Below, in pieces: positions 1 through 8,761 of a stretch of DNA of 41,323 nt. The first letter of the stretch is position 1. Each line of letters begins with the position of its first letter. The DNA is from Litorimonas sp964610115 (lineage in GTDB: Bacteria > Pseudomonadota > Alphaproteobacteria > Caulobacterales > Maricaulaceae), in NCBI GenBank assembly GCA_964610115.1, contig CAZSUW010000014.1, forward strand, positions 1 to 41,323. Direction: 5' to 3'. A program made the position numbers and the translations under genes. The notes below the pieces were generated by a model, which was given only the letters and a program-made list of their open reading frames with translations, ran no database searches and was not told the DNA's origin.

Positions 1-46
1 TTAAAGCTCGCCGATATTGAGCGGTTATTTGGGCGGCGGTGAGGCG

Positions 47-835
47 ATGGGGCTGATTTCGAAAAAGAACCTAAAAGTCGCGGCGACTGAATATGCGCCG
101 ATGATTTTAGGCATTCGAATTCCCGGCTTCATTCGCATCCATATCCGCTATTTATTCAACAATCCTTTCGTATACTGCGTCTTAGTCGTCGCGCCCTTTA
201 TCATTGGGCTCGTCATGCTCTTGGGAATCAACGCCGATTTTTGGAATAGCTATTTCAGTGGCTGGCATGTGTTCTTGATGGTTCTTTTCGCTATTGCGAC
301 AGCCTTTTATTTTGCCGAACGCCATCGAACGTTTCGTAAGATCTATGTGCGGGCCGTGCCAGCTATGGTCGTGATCAATGGCTTTTTTATCTACATTTTT
401 GATACAGGGGTGACAGGCTCTAGGTTTGGGGGCTTGATTGTCTTTATTATCCTTGCGCTTTTGCCTGCTTGGGTCTTGGCCAAGCTGTCCATGGGGATGG
501 GCTACCGGATGCTCAGCAACGGAGCAGACCGACATTATCGACCGGGACGAGACCTTTACATGGACGGCGACTTTGAGGCCGCCTTTCGCCACCTTGAGCC
601 GTCGGCCAAGCGCGGCCATATGAAAAGCCTATTCCTGCTGGGTGAAGCCCACGAATACGGGAAGGGTCGGGCTCTCGATCGGATAAAAGCTGCACGATTT
701 TATAATAAGTCTGCCAAAAAAGGCTATCGCAAAGCCCATACCGCTTTTGAAGCGCTCACACAGTCATTTAGCCCAGAAGAAAAGAAAACCTTCGAAAATG
801 ATCTGTCAATCTCGGGAATTAATGATCTATTCTGA
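47..835 (+). CDS. Four-TM membrane protein with C-terminal Sel1-like repeats
   Basis: Likely 262 aa. The N-terminal half has about four hydrophobic segments (near residues 38-60, 70-85, 97-115 and 125-145). The C-terminal third has two Sel1/TPR-like units: GRDLYMDGDFEAAFRHL..A..G, then LFLLGEAHEYGKGRALDRIKAARFYNKSAKKGYRKA. Sel1 repeats usually mediate protein contacts, so this is probably an inner-membrane protein presenting a cytosolic or periplasmic repeat module. I chose the ATG at 47, preceded by GGTGAGG at short spacing; the frame is open upstream to a stop near base 2 and a TTG at 17 is also possible. It converges on rsmD and the two 3' ends overlap by 9 bases. I recognise no specific function. 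Confidence 0.6.
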   Translation: MGLISKKNLKVAATEYAPMILGIRIPGFIRIHIRYLFNNPFVYCVLVVAPFIIGLVMLLGINADFWNSYFSGWHVFLMVLFAIATAFYFAERHRTFRKIYVRAVPAMVVINGFFIYIFDTGVTGSRFGGLIVFIILALLPAWVLAKLSMGMGYRMLSNGADRHYRPGRDLYMDGDFEAAFRHLEPSAKRGHMKSLFLLGEAHEYGKGRALDRIKAARFYNKSAKKGYRKAHTAFEALTQSFSPEEKKTFENDLSISGINDLF

Positions 836-1408
836 AGCGGTTAGCCCCAAAAACAGAACCCGCGCCGCGCCCCAAACCTTATCGGCTTTTATGTCCCAGC
901 CGCGTTTCTCCAGCTGCGCAACGTCGATTTCGGCCTCTACGCTGTCTTCCAACATCACCGCCGCGCCGTCGGCCAAATAAGGCGTGACGCGGCGGAGGAC
1001 CGGCTGCCAAAGACCTTTGCGGTAAGGTGGGTCCATAAAGACATGGGTGAACGGGGCCGGGCGGTTGCCGGGCGCGATTTTTAGCTTTGTGGCGTCGAAA
1101 CGGTGGATACGGGCTGTGTCCGGCGATAGCCTAAAATGGTCCATATTCTTGCGGATCGCGGCAAGGGCTTTGGGGTCGCGTTCGACAAAAAGGCAGTAGT
1201 CCGCGCCGCGCGAAATCGCTTCCAGGCCCAGCGCGCCTGAGCCCGCAAATACATCCATAACGTGAGCGCCGTCCAAGGGCAGGGACCAATCGGCATGTTC
1301 CAAAATGTTGAATACGCTTTCGCGCGTTTGGTCAGAGGTCGGACGCGTGTTGCGTCCATCCGGCGTGCTGATACGGCGCTTGCGGTGGGAGCCAGAGACA
1401 ATTCTCAC
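827..1408 (-). CDS. rsmD: 16S rRNA (guanine966-N2)-methyltransferase RsmD
   Basis: 193 aa, normal for RsmD, a SAM-dependent enzyme that methylates G966 of 16S rRNA in the assembling 30S subunit. It starts with the family signature MRIVSGSHRKRRI..P....TRPT.D..RES.FNIL. SAM motif I VMDVFAGSGALGLEA lies at residues 50-64 and the catalytic DPPY of N-methyltransferases at 126-129. Its ATG overlaps the rluB stop by 4 nt, so the two rRNA-modification genes are translationally coupled, with rluB upstream. Confidence 0.95.
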   Translation of the reverse strand: MRIVSGSHRKRRISTPDGRNTRPTSDQTRESVFNILEHADWSLPLDGAHVMDVFAGSGALGLEAISRGADYCLFVERDPKALAAIRKNMDHFRLSPDTARIHRFDATKLKIAPGNRPAPFTHVFMDPPYRKGLWQPVLRRVTPYLADGAAVMLEDSVEAEIDVAQLEKRGWDIKADKVWGAARVLFLGLTASE

Positions 1409-2358
1409 CGCTTTGGCCCCGGTCTCTTCGCGGCCCGGCGAGCGCCTTTTTTCGCGGGAGGGCGTTTTGCGTTTTGGGTGGCGGCGCTTTTGCCGGCACT
1501 TTTAGTAGACCTCGCTTTTGGACTGGCCGAATTTGGCGCATCTTTGCGCGCTTTCTTACTGGCGTGAGTGCCGCGCTTTGGGGGCTTGTACTTATGACGG
1601 TCTTGTTCGCGTGGAATGTCGATGAGGTGCCCCACCTGATCGCGGAGCTGTTTGCGGCGGATTTCTTCGACGGCCCCGCGCTGTAATGTGAGCAGCTGGA
1701 ACGGGCCATAGCTGGTCCGGATTAAGCGATTCACCTGCAAATCCAACGTTTCCAGCGCGCGGCGGACCTCCCGGTTTTTGCCTTCGCGGATCATCACTTC
1801 AACCCAGACATTATCGCCGCGCGCACTTTCCAGTGTGGCCTCAATGGGCCCCGTACGACGCCCATCAATCTCAATACCGTCTTTAAGGCGGTCCAGCGCG
1901 TCTTGTGTTGTTTTGCCGTAAGCCCGCGCGCGGTAACGGCGGCTCCACCCCGTACTCGGCAGCTCTAATTGCCGGGCCAGCTCGCCATCATTGGTTAGCA
2001 GGAGCAGACCTTCGCTGGTAATGTCCAGCCGCCCGACACTGATCACGCGGGGTAGCGTATCTGGCAGGGCGTCAAAGACGGTGCGCCGCCCACGCTCATC
2101 GCGGTGACTGGTCACAAGGCCCGGTGGTTTGTGATAACGCCAGAGGCGTGGCGCTTCTTTCGCCGCTAGTGGCTGGCCGTTGACTTCAACGGTGTCTTTA
2201 TCGCTAACCGTGAAAGCAGGCGTAGTCAGCACCTTGCCATTGACCCGGACTTTGCCCGCTTCGATCAAGCGCTCGGCTTCACGGCGCGACGCAAGGCCCG
2301 CCCGCGCGATACGCTTGGCAATCCGCTCAGCAGGGTTGGTCACTTGTCTATCGGTCAT
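1405..2358 (-). CDS. rluB: 23S rRNA pseudouridine synthase, RluB/RsuA family
   Basis: About 317 aa from the ATG at 2358 (MTDRQVTNPAERIAKRIARAG). An N-terminal S4 RNA-binding domain (RIAKRIARAGLASRREAERLIEAGKVRVNG) is followed by the RsuA/RluB catalytic core with SVGRLDITSEGLLLLTNDGELA, where the Asp of GRLD is the expected catalytic residue, and EGKNREVRRALETL. The family modifies 23S rRNA near helix 89 (RluB) or 16S U516 (RsuA); length and tail favour RluB. The last ~65 residues are a Lys/Arg/Ala/Pro-rich tail, probably disordered and RNA-binding. It is divergent from tadA across 22 bases and co-transcribed with rsmD. Confidence 0.9.
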   Translation of the reverse strand: MTDRQVTNPAERIAKRIARAGLASRREAERLIEAGKVRVNGKVLTTPAFTVSDKDTVEVNGQPLAAKEAPRLWRYHKPPGLVTSHRDERGRRTVFDALPDTLPRVISVGRLDITSEGLLLLTNDGELARQLELPSTGWSRRYRARAYGKTTQDALDRLKDGIEIDGRRTGPIEATLESARGDNVWVEVMIREGKNREVRRALETLDLQVNRLIRTSYGPFQLLTLQRGAVEEIRRKQLRDQVGHLIDIPREQDRHKYKPPKRGTHASKKARKDAPNSASPKARSTKSAGKSAATQNAKRPPAKKGARRAAKRPGPKR

Positions 2359-2380
2359 CAAAAGTCCAAGGGGCGCGATG

Positions 2381-2851
2381 ATGGAATTCACCGCGACAGA
2401 TCATGCCCATATGGACCGCGCCATCGCGCTTGCGCAAGGTGCGGCCTCACGCGGCGAAGTGCCTGTCGGCGCCGTGATAGTGGACGCGGATGGCCATATT
2501 GTCGGCGAGGCTGGGAACGCGCCTATCGCGGATCATGATCCCACAGCCCATGCCGAAATCCTGGCCATACGCGCGGCGTGTCAGGCCGCAGGGAATTACC
2601 GCCTGACGGGGTACACGCTGTACGTCACGCTAGAACCGTGCACTATGTGCGCGACGGCTATCAGCCATGCGCGGATCGCGCGACTGGTCTACGGCGCGTC
2701 TGATCCAAAGGGCGGGGCGGTTGAGAGTGGTGTGAAATTTTTCGAACAGCCAACCTGCCATCACCGGCCAGAGGTCGTGGGCGGTTTGAAAGCCGAAGAA
2801 AGTGCCGAGATGTTACGCGCCTTCTTTCGCGGAAGGCGGCGAAAAAAATGA
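2381..2851 (+). CDS. tadA: tRNA-specific adenosine deaminase TadA
   Basis: 156 aa. TadA deaminates A34 to inosine in tRNA-Arg(ACG). Zinc-site motifs are complete: HAE at residues 57-59 (zinc ligand His57, proton shuttle Glu59) and PCTMC at 86-90 (zinc ligands Cys87 and Cys90). The C-terminal helix with basic tail GRRRKK is usual. Of the adjacent ATGs at 2378 and 2381, the second sits 7 nt after AAGGGG and is preferred. A longer in-frame extension upstream overlaps rluB and is not credible. The stop overlaps the next gene's start by 4 nt. Confidence 0.95.
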   Translation: MEFTATDHAHMDRAIALAQGAASRGEVPVGAVIVDADGHIVGEAGNAPIADHDPTAHAEILAIRAACQAAGNYRLTGYTLYVTLEPCTMCATAISHARIARLVYGASDPKGGAVESGVKFFEQPTCHHRPEVVGGLKAEESAEMLRAFFRGRRRKK

Positions 2852-3825
2852 AATCGACGTTTCGCGAAGTTCAAGGCGAGGCTGTCTCTGACTCCGCCAC
2901 GCCTGTGCGATTGGATATTTTGGGCATCATCCTCGGCATGGTCGGCGCAGCGCTTTATTCGATGAAAGCGATTTTCGTGAAGCTGGCCTACGCCGAGATG
3001 GCAGAGCTGCCCGCTATCACATTGATGGTGCTGCGCATGGGCTTAGCTCTACCGGCTTATGTGCTTATCCTCTGGATGGCACGTCGGGCGGGCGAAGGAC
3101 GCATTGGTGTACGCGAAACGATGGCGGCGATGGCGGCCGGCGTGCTGGCCTATTATGTCTGCACCTTCCTCGATTTTCAGGGATTAAAATATATTACGGC
3201 CCAGCTGGAACGGCTCTTACTGTTTACCTATCCGGCCTTTGTCGTGTTATTCGGCGCGCTGTTTTTCGGAGGGACAATTACGCGCTTTGGGCTTGCTTCT
3301 GTAGCGCTGGCTTATTCCGGCCTGGCCATTGTTTTTGTAGGTGGCGATATTACGGAATCAACTAACCTCTGGTTGGGGGCCGGACTTATCCTACTCTGCG
3401 CCATGTTGTTTGCGCTGTTTCAGCTGATTGCCAAAACGTTCATCGACCGGATTGGCGCGCGAGTTTTCACATGCTTGGCCATGATCGGGGCTTGCACTGC
3501 AATCGCGCTGCACTTCCTTATCCAAATGGGCGGGCCGATCGGAGCCGCTCAAGCCCTTGATTTACCGGTTGCAGTTTGGGTCATTGCGCTTGGCATGGCC
3601 TTTTTCTCAACGCTTCTGCCGAGCTTTTTCATTAACATCGCGATTGGTCGGATCGGCGCGCAAGGGGTTGCCATCCTTGGCATGGTTGGGCCGCTGGCAA
3701 CTATTGTGGCGGCGATTTTAGTGTTGAATGAACCCTTCGGCATTTGGGACGGGGTCGGCACAGCCGTCACCCTGTTTGGCATCGCTCTTTATACTTACAG
3801 CAACGCTAAACCTCGTAAGACATAG
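2848..3825 (+). CDS. EamA/DMT-family transporter
   Basis: 325 aa with about ten hydrophobic helices in two EamA repeats (roughly residues 25-160 and 175-320), the standard drug/metabolite transporter architecture. After a short polar N-terminus the first helix reads DILGIILGMVGAALYSMKAIFVKLAY. A late segment GAQGVAILGMVGPLATIVAAILVLNEPFG matches the conserved end of repeat two. Substrate cannot be told from sequence; relatives export amino acids or other metabolites. It overlaps tadA by 4 nt and its end overlaps the convergent TauE gene by 31 nt. Confidence 0.85.
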   Translation: MKSTFREVQGEAVSDSATPVRLDILGIILGMVGAALYSMKAIFVKLAYAEMAELPAITLMVLRMGLALPAYVLILWMARRAGEGRIGVRETMAAMAAGVLAYYVCTFLDFQGLKYITAQLERLLLFTYPAFVVLFGALFFGGTITRFGLASVALAYSGLAIVFVGGDITESTNLWLGAGLILLCAMLFALFQLIAKTFIDRIGARVFTCLAMIGACTAIALHFLIQMGGPIGAAQALDLPVAVWVIALGMAFFSTLLPSFFINIAIGRIGAQGVAILGMVGPLATIVAAILVLNEPFGIWDGVGTAVTLFGIALYTYSNAKPRKT

Positions 3826-4535
3826 ATGAACCCCACGCCCGTCACGAGCCAACGCGTATAGCGCTTAAAGCCGACATCGGAAAATCGCCGCAGTAGCCGT
3901 GTGCCCACAAATGTTCCGGCAATCGATACAGGTATGGCCGCGACGAAGAACCATGCCGGGGGCAGGCCTGCCGTACCAAACTCGCGGATTAACGGTATGC
4001 CGAAATAGGCGATTTTGATCAGATGGCTCACAAACATGGTGACAGCCTTGGTCGCCACGATTTGTTGCCGGGTGAGGGCGGTTTTAATGTAGAAAAAGTC
4101 CAACGCTGGTCCGGCCACGCCTGCGCTTAGGTTTAATCCCATTATGATCGCACCGCACAGCACGGCATGACCTGGCTTTTCCGCATCGCCCGCCAGCCAG
4201 CGCCGTGGGAGCCAGAGCAGCAGCGGCAGAAAGCCTAGCGCCAGATAAAGCCCGGCTTTGCTGGGCAGGAAGCTGACTGCTAGCATTGCCAGTGCAGCGG
4301 GAAGGCCGCCAATCGCTGTCCAGCCTAGAATATCCCAGCGTACATCGCCGCGTAACATCCAGGCGCGAGAGCTGTTGGAAACGCTTTGCACGGCACCGTG
4401 CACGACCATGGCCTCCGCCACGCCCAGAAAGACGGCGATGACCCCCATAAAGACCAAACCGCCTGCCATACCGAACAAACCGCTTATGATCGCCGTGAAA
4501 AAAGCGGCCGTTAAGATGAAGAACCATGTCGGCAT
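3795..4535 (-). CDS. TauE/SafE-family membrane transporter
   Basis: 246 aa from the ATG at 4535, which has an AGGAG 5 nt upstream; a longer reading is possible but less likely. About eight hydrophobic segments. The start TAAFFTAIISGLFGMAGGLVFMGV carries the family's G-x-x-G-G-G-like glycine cluster, and the second half (GLNLSAGVAGPALDFFYIKTALTRQQIVATKA) repeats the theme, as expected for TauE/SafE (DUF81). The family is linked to export of sulfite, sulfoacetate or related anions, but the substrate here is unknown. Convergent with the EamA gene. Confidence 0.8.
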   Translation of the reverse strand: MPTWFFILTAAFFTAIISGLFGMAGGLVFMGVIAVFLGVAEAMVVHGAVQSVSNSSRAWMLRGDVRWDILGWTAIGGLPAALAMLAVSFLPSKAGLYLALGFLPLLLWLPRRWLAGDAEKPGHAVLCGAIIMGLNLSAGVAGPALDFFYIKTALTRQQIVATKAVTMFVSHLIKIAYFGIPLIREFGTAGLPPAWFFVAAIPVSIAGTFVGTRLLRRFSDVGFKRYTRWLVTGVGFIYVLRGLALL

Positions 4536-4616
4536 AAACTCCTCATTAACCACAATATCCCTAACCACGCGTTAGGAATTTTGCGTGGAACGATTGCCAC
4601 GGGCTGGGAGTGGGCT

Positions 4617-5771
4617 ATGAACATTTTTAAGAAGAAGCCAAACTTTGCTGGCGAACAGGATGCGTCTCTTGCGACGGATTCGATTGATGCTTTGCGGGCT
4701 TCTCTCGCCGATGGGGCGGCCCAGCAGGAGCTCGCAGCCAAGCGTTTGGCCGGCCTGTCAGACGCAATCGCACGCCTGGACGCCTCTCGCCGAGAAGCGG
4801 CCCGTCTGAGCACAGAAACGGATCGTCTCGCGGCCGAATTGAAATCGACAAAGAGTCAGTTGGACGCCAAAACGGCTTGGGCGAATGAGCAATCATCAAA
4901 ATATACCACGATCAAATCCGAACGTGATGCTCTGCGCCGGGACTTAGAAAGCGCTCGTGAAGCGAAGTCGAAGTCAGTCGAGGCCTTGGAGCTCACCAAA
5001 GCGCATCAAACTGAGCTTGTAACAGAGATTGGGTCTCTGCGGAGCCGTCTAAAGGCCGAAACAGAACGCGCCGAATTAGCCGATTTAGCCCGCGCGCGCA
5101 TGACAGAACAAGATGCGAAACGTGCGGCCGCCTACAAGGCGCAATCCATCAAACTGGCTGAAACCACGCGGTCCAACGAAGATTTGTCCGCGCGCCTGGC
5201 GGATAAGACCAGCGCCACGGAAGCGGTTGAAGCGACCTTGCGTGACTTGCGCGTTGAACATGCCGCAACGAAGGAAAAGCTCATTGAAGCGCTCAATGCC
5301 TTGCAATCCGCTGAATACAAGATGCAAACGGCAGACAGCGCCCATGCCGAGGCTTTGGCGCGTCGTTCTGACGAAATTACAGCCCTGCGTCGTCAAGTTG
5401 AACAGCTCTCTGCCGAATTGCGGATTAAGGATGGCGTCGGTCAGCACTATGATCGTGATTTAGCAACTCTGCGCTCTGATCTGGGTAGCGAACGCGAACG
5501 CGCCGATGCTTTGCAAGCACGCTTGCGCGATGCGAATGGCGTCGAGGAGCGCCAAGCCAGTGCCTTGGCAAAAGCCAAGATCGATTATGATCAGTTAGCT
5601 GAGAAATTCAGCGACGCGCTGCGTGATATTGAGGCGCTGCGCAAAGTGAACCTGATGCAGCGCAAGACACTGGAACGCTATGCCGAAGTTGGCGGTGCGG
5701 CCGCGCCTAAAAGCCATACGTCGCCAGAACCGATGCGCCCTGTTCGCGTGGTTAAGGGATCAGCGGCCTAA
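4617..5771 (+). CDS. Large alpha-helical coiled-coil protein
   Basis: 384 aa from the ATG at 4617 (MNIFKKKPNF). Almost the whole protein from about residue 20 to 355 has heptad-like patterning rich in Ala, Glu, Lys, Arg and Leu with very few Pro or Gly, so it should form a long coiled coil. The basic start (MNIFKKKP) and the short disordered end with a basic finish (PVRVVKGSAA) flank the rod. No ATPase or enzymatic motif and no clear TM segment are visible. Composition recalls crescentin-like or other filament-forming proteins of stalked alphaproteobacteria, but I see no specific signature, so function is open. Convergent with the thioesterase pair, 5 bases away. Confidence 0.75.
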   Translation: MNIFKKKPNFAGEQDASLATDSIDALRASLADGAAQQELAAKRLAGLSDAIARLDASRREAARLSTETDRLAAELKSTKSQLDAKTAWANEQSSKYTTIKSERDALRRDLESAREAKSKSVEALELTKAHQTELVTEIGSLRSRLKAETERAELADLARARMTEQDAKRAAAYKAQSIKLAETTRSNEDLSARLADKTSATEAVEATLRDLRVEHAATKEKLIEALNALQSAEYKMQTADSAHAEALARRSDEITALRRQVEQLSAELRIKDGVGQHYDRDLATLRSDLGSERERADALQARLRDANGVEERQASALAKAKIDYDQLAEKFSDALRDIEALRKVNLMQRKTLERYAEVGGAAAPKSHTSPEPMRPVRVVKGSAA

Positions 5772-5776
5772 CAAGC

Positions 5777-6205
5777 CTAGCTACTCTTCTCGCGGCCCAG
5801 AAGGAATTGTCCTGACAAAGCCGCGATGGGCGTTTCGAAATTATCTTGCCAAGCGCGCACCCGCACATTGGCCACTCGGGATCCTTGCTTGAAAATCTGA
5901 GCCCGCGCAAAGGTATCAATGGGTTTTCCACGGCGTAGATAGTCGATGTTGAGCCCAATCGGCTTGGGCAGCTCGCGATCAGGATTAGAGAGTAAGAGCT
6001 GCACAATCGCACAGCTTTCCATAAACCCGCCAATGCCCCCGCCATGTAGGGCGGGCAGGGCAGGGTTGCCGATATTACTGTCTATATACGGTAGAACCAG
6101 GGTGAACTCCTCCCCCATAAAATGCGGTTCAACGCCTAGTGTTTGGGCGTAGGGGATTTGCGTAAGAAGACGCTCAATCATGGCTTTGGGGGCTTTGGCG
6201 CTCAT
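5777..6205 (-). CDS. PaaI-family hotdog thioesterase (first of two paralogues)
   Basis: 142 aa, typical for a single hotdog domain. The core LPALHGGGIGGFMESCAIVQLL matches the PaaI/4HBT helix entry, where an H-G-G turn precedes the long helix carrying the catalytic acidic residue (here Glu of GGFMESC). A second-half strand pattern GLNIDYLRRGKPIDTFARAQIFKQGSRVANVRVRAW fits acyl-CoA thioesterases that work as dimers or tetramers. It overlaps the upstream paralogue by 4 nt. Substrate unknown; hydrolysis of an acyl- or phenylacetyl-type CoA is inferred from family only. Confidence 0.85.
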   Translation of the reverse strand: MSAKAPKAMIERLLTQIPYAQTLGVEPHFMGEEFTLVLPYIDSNIGNPALPALHGGGIGGFMESCAIVQLLLSNPDRELPKPIGLNIDYLRRGKPIDTFARAQIFKQGSRVANVRVRAWQDNFETPIAALSGQFLLGREKSS

Positions 6206-6705
6206 GTCCTCTCTCCCTTACGCGCCGCCCTTTTCATGCGTTGGGCGAGGGCGTCTTCAAAAGAAAGTCGCGGGCCGGTGCTCATAAAGGCGGCTTGGGC
6301 TGTCGCGACGGGATCGTCCGGATCGCCGTCATGGGCGGTCGCACGCAAGAAAGCGACATGTTTGGTTGTCTTGTAGCATTCGGCTTCGCCGATAATCGTT
6401 TCGCCCGGTTTGGCGGCGCGCTGATAGTCGATCCGTAAGCTCAACGTGGCCAGCGCCCCCATTGTATCAAAGCCCGTAAAAGCCGCGAGGCCGCAGGCTT
6501 GATCGAGCAGCGTTGTGACGGCCCCGCCGTGAATGACACGGGTTCCACTATCGCCGATAAGGTGTGTGCCATAAGGCAAAGATAATGTCGCCGACCCCGC
6601 GCCAATCGCAACGAATTTGATGCCGAGTTTGTTCGCATGGGGCGTGCCGGAGATCATACCTTCGCCGACTTCCCAGAACAGTTTCAGGCGTTCATTCATA
6701 TCCAT
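6202..6705 (-). CDS. PaaI-family hotdog thioesterase (second of two paralogues)
   Basis: 167 aa single hotdog domain. GTRVIHGGAVTTLLDQACGLAAF is the classic PaaI motif, with HGG before the helix and the catalytic Asp in LLDQA. LSLRIDYQRAAKPGETIIGEAECYKTTKHVAFLRATAHD follows as the long strand pair. The catalytic acid is Asp here and Glu in the downstream paralogue, so the two probably have different substrates or form a hetero-oligomer. It lies 19 bases downstream of the beta-lactamase-family gene in the same operon. Confidence 0.88.
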   Translation of the reverse strand: MDMNERLKLFWEVGEGMISGTPHANKLGIKFVAIGAGSATLSLPYGTHLIGDSGTRVIHGGAVTTLLDQACGLAAFTGFDTMGALATLSLRIDYQRAAKPGETIIGEAECYKTTKHVAFLRATAHDGDPDDPVATAQAAFMSTGPRLSFEDALAQRMKRAARKGERT

Positions 6706-6724
6706 TGTTCAGGGCTTTCAGGGT

Positions 6725-7861
6725 CTAAAGGCATTCAAAAGCGGCAGTAATAACCGCATTGGCACGCGGGTCGCCCATCAGGAAATGGTTTTGCCGGTTC
6801 ATCACATACGCCCCGTGGAGACCGGTCTCCGGATCCGCAAAGACTGCGGACCCGCCCCACCCACTGTGTCCGACTGTGCCGGGGTTAGGGCCGTAATTGA
6901 AATTTGGGGCGTTACGCATGACGCCTGCGGCGAAGTCTATCGTGAAGGGCAGAACAGCATCTTGTCCGCGAATACGGGATTGCGTGGCGGCCTGTCGCGT
7001 CGTCTCACTGAGGACAGTTTCGCCTGCGATCTTTCCGTCGACAAAAGCCTGCATAAGCGTGGCCAGCCCGCGCGCTGTCGCTTGACAATTACTGCCAGCA
7101 AGCTCGGCTTCACGCCACTGATCGCCTGTAATGCGTGACGGGCTGCTCCAAGGCTCCAAGAAAGCGGCTTTCGTCGCCGGTGTAATGTCACCCAGATCGG
7201 CCATGGCCCGCGGCTTAATCATTTGCGCAACACGGGCGTGATCGCTTGGGTCGAGGCCAATATGAACATCCGCCTCAGCGGGCTGGGCCAAAGTTTCGCG
7301 TAAAATCAAGCCCAGTCGCCGCCCCTCTGGATCCGACCGCCGCGCCAGTTCTCCAGCGAGAAATCCAAACGTGACAGGATGATACCCCGATTGAGAACCG
7401 GGATCGAAGAGCGGGACTTGCTCTTCCAGTGTTTGGATAACAGCCTCGAAATTGATCCAGTCCTCGGCGTTGAATCCCGAGTCAGTGAGGCCGGATAGAC
7501 CGCTCTGGTGGCTCATGACCTGAGCGACGCTGAGCTGTTCTTTCCCGTGCTTCGCGAATTCAGGCCAATAGGCAGCGGCTGACGTTTCATAGTCAAGCCT
7601 GCCGTTTTCTACCAAGTAAGCAATAACGAGGGCCGCCATCGCTTTGCCGCTACTGTAAACAGAAAATAGTGTCTCCGGCGAAACAGTCTTCGTGCGCTTG
7701 CGGTCAACCCATCCAGCACAGATGTCGACCAAAGGTTCACCATCCCGAAAAATGGCAACTTGGCAGCCTAACTCTTCGCGCTCGGAAAAGTTCTCTTTTA
7801 TTGCCTCCGTTACCGGTGCAAAACTGGGCGCCACATAACCGGATAGAGGGAACTCGGACAT
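6725..7861 (-). CDS. Beta-lactamase-family serine hydrolase (class C/EstB-like)
   Basis: 378 aa. The nucleophile motif S-S-G-K is at residues 70-73 (Ser70, Lys73), preceded by ETLFSVY as in esterase/carboxypeptidase members. VMSHQSGLSGL at 115-125 is conserved. The Tyr motif is YHP at 160-162 instead of YxN, and the KTG-equivalent is HSG at 332-334 (GHSGWGG). These variants are usual in esterases and peptidases of the family and argue against a true beta-lactamase. I see no signal peptide, so it is likely cytoplasmic. Its start codon overlaps the pyridoxal kinase stop by one base. Confidence 0.88.
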   Translation of the reverse strand: MSEFPLSGYVAPSFAPVTEAIKENFSEREELGCQVAIFRDGEPLVDICAGWVDRKRTKTVSPETLFSVYSSGKAMAALVIAYLVENGRLDYETSAAAYWPEFAKHGKEQLSVAQVMSHQSGLSGLTDSGFNAEDWINFEAVIQTLEEQVPLFDPGSQSGYHPVTFGFLAGELARRSDPEGRRLGLILRETLAQPAEADVHIGLDPSDHARVAQMIKPRAMADLGDITPATKAAFLEPWSSPSRITGDQWREAELAGSNCQATARGLATLMQAFVDGKIAGETVLSETTRQAATQSRIRGQDAVLPFTIDFAAGVMRNAPNFNYGPNPGTVGHSGWGGSAVFADPETGLHGAYVMNRQNHFLMGDPRANAVITAAFECL

Positions 7862-8757
7862 TATAGCGTCTCCATGGTCAAAGGCGCAGCGTCTTTGAGG
7901 GTATCTTGAGCGCGCACAAAGGGCAGCTCACCTGCATCTAACACATCGGCGGCGCGCATCATTGCGAAGACAGAAGATATGGCCGAACTAAAGGCGGCCT
8001 CAGAGCTTTGTCCAAGGACGCGATGGGCCAGATAATCGGCGGCCAGCGCGTCACCCCCGCCATGGGGCATATTGGGATAACGGTCGTGCAGAATACGATA
8101 GGTCTTGTGCGTCGAAAACAGCATGGCGCCGATTTTGTCCTGCGCCTCCACGGATGTGACAAGGGTTTCGCGCATCCCGGCTAACGGACGGGGTGGGTCG
8201 GCGCGTGGCTCTTCCATTGATCCCGTGAGATAGCGCCACTCCCAGCTATTGGGCGTTACGATATGCGCGCGTGGCACGAGTTCATCGCACAGCGCTTCGG
8301 CGCGGTTTTTTGGGATATAAAGGCGACCGCGCTCTGGCGCGTCTTTGTCCCAATCGCCCATTACAGGGTCGACGAGAATATGATCCGGTTTCAGCGTATC
8401 AATCGCCTCACAGGCCAGATCAATATGACTTTCATCCCCCATATAACCGGTCATAATGCCGTCAAACGGGCGTCCGCCTGCATCGAGTTGCGCCTTCAGA
8501 CCGTCCCACATGCCCTGCAAAACTTCTGGGGGCGTGATCGTCCCACCGGGAAGGCCCCAGCCCGGATGGCGACCAAAAAGTGTTGTTGGTAAGACAGCCA
8601 CATCCACGCCGAGTCGTCGCATAATAAAGGCTGAAACCGTTGAACCAACATGACTGCCAGCGGTCAGAGATGAAATGAGAAGGATACGGGCCACGCTGGC
8701 CCGATGCCAAGCGTAGAGAGGGCAATCAAGCCCCAAACGCGCGTAGGCACCATTCAT
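7861..8757 (-). CDS. pdxY: Pyridoxal kinase (PfkB/ribokinase fold), PdxY-like
   Basis: Up to 298 aa. Pyridoxal kinase phosphorylates pyridoxal, pyridoxine or pyridoxamine with ATP in the B6 salvage pathway. The N-terminal SSLTAGSHVGSTVSAFIMRRLGVDVAVLPTTLFGRHPG aligns with the substrate loop of PdxY/PdxK, DHILVDPVMGD is the ATP-side motif, and GGGDALAADYLAH holds the catalytic Asp in the anion hole (usually GTGD). The ATG at 8757 gives a 20-residue leader; the GTG at 8694 (VARILLISS) is an alternative start, and neither has a strong ribosome-binding site. First gene of a four-gene operon. Confidence 0.85.
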   Translation of the reverse strand: MNGAYARLGLDCPLYAWHRASVARILLISSLTAGSHVGSTVSAFIMRRLGVDVAVLPTTLFGRHPGWGLPGGTITPPEVLQGMWDGLKAQLDAGGRPFDGIMTGYMGDESHIDLACEAIDTLKPDHILVDPVMGDWDKDAPERGRLYIPKNRAEALCDELVPRAHIVTPNSWEWRYLTGSMEEPRADPPRPLAGMRETLVTSVEAQDKIGAMLFSTHKTYRILHDRYPNMPHGGGDALAADYLAHRVLGQSSEAAFSSAISSVFAMMRAADVLDAGELPFVRAQDTLKDAAPLTMETL

Positions 8758-8761
8758 ACCG

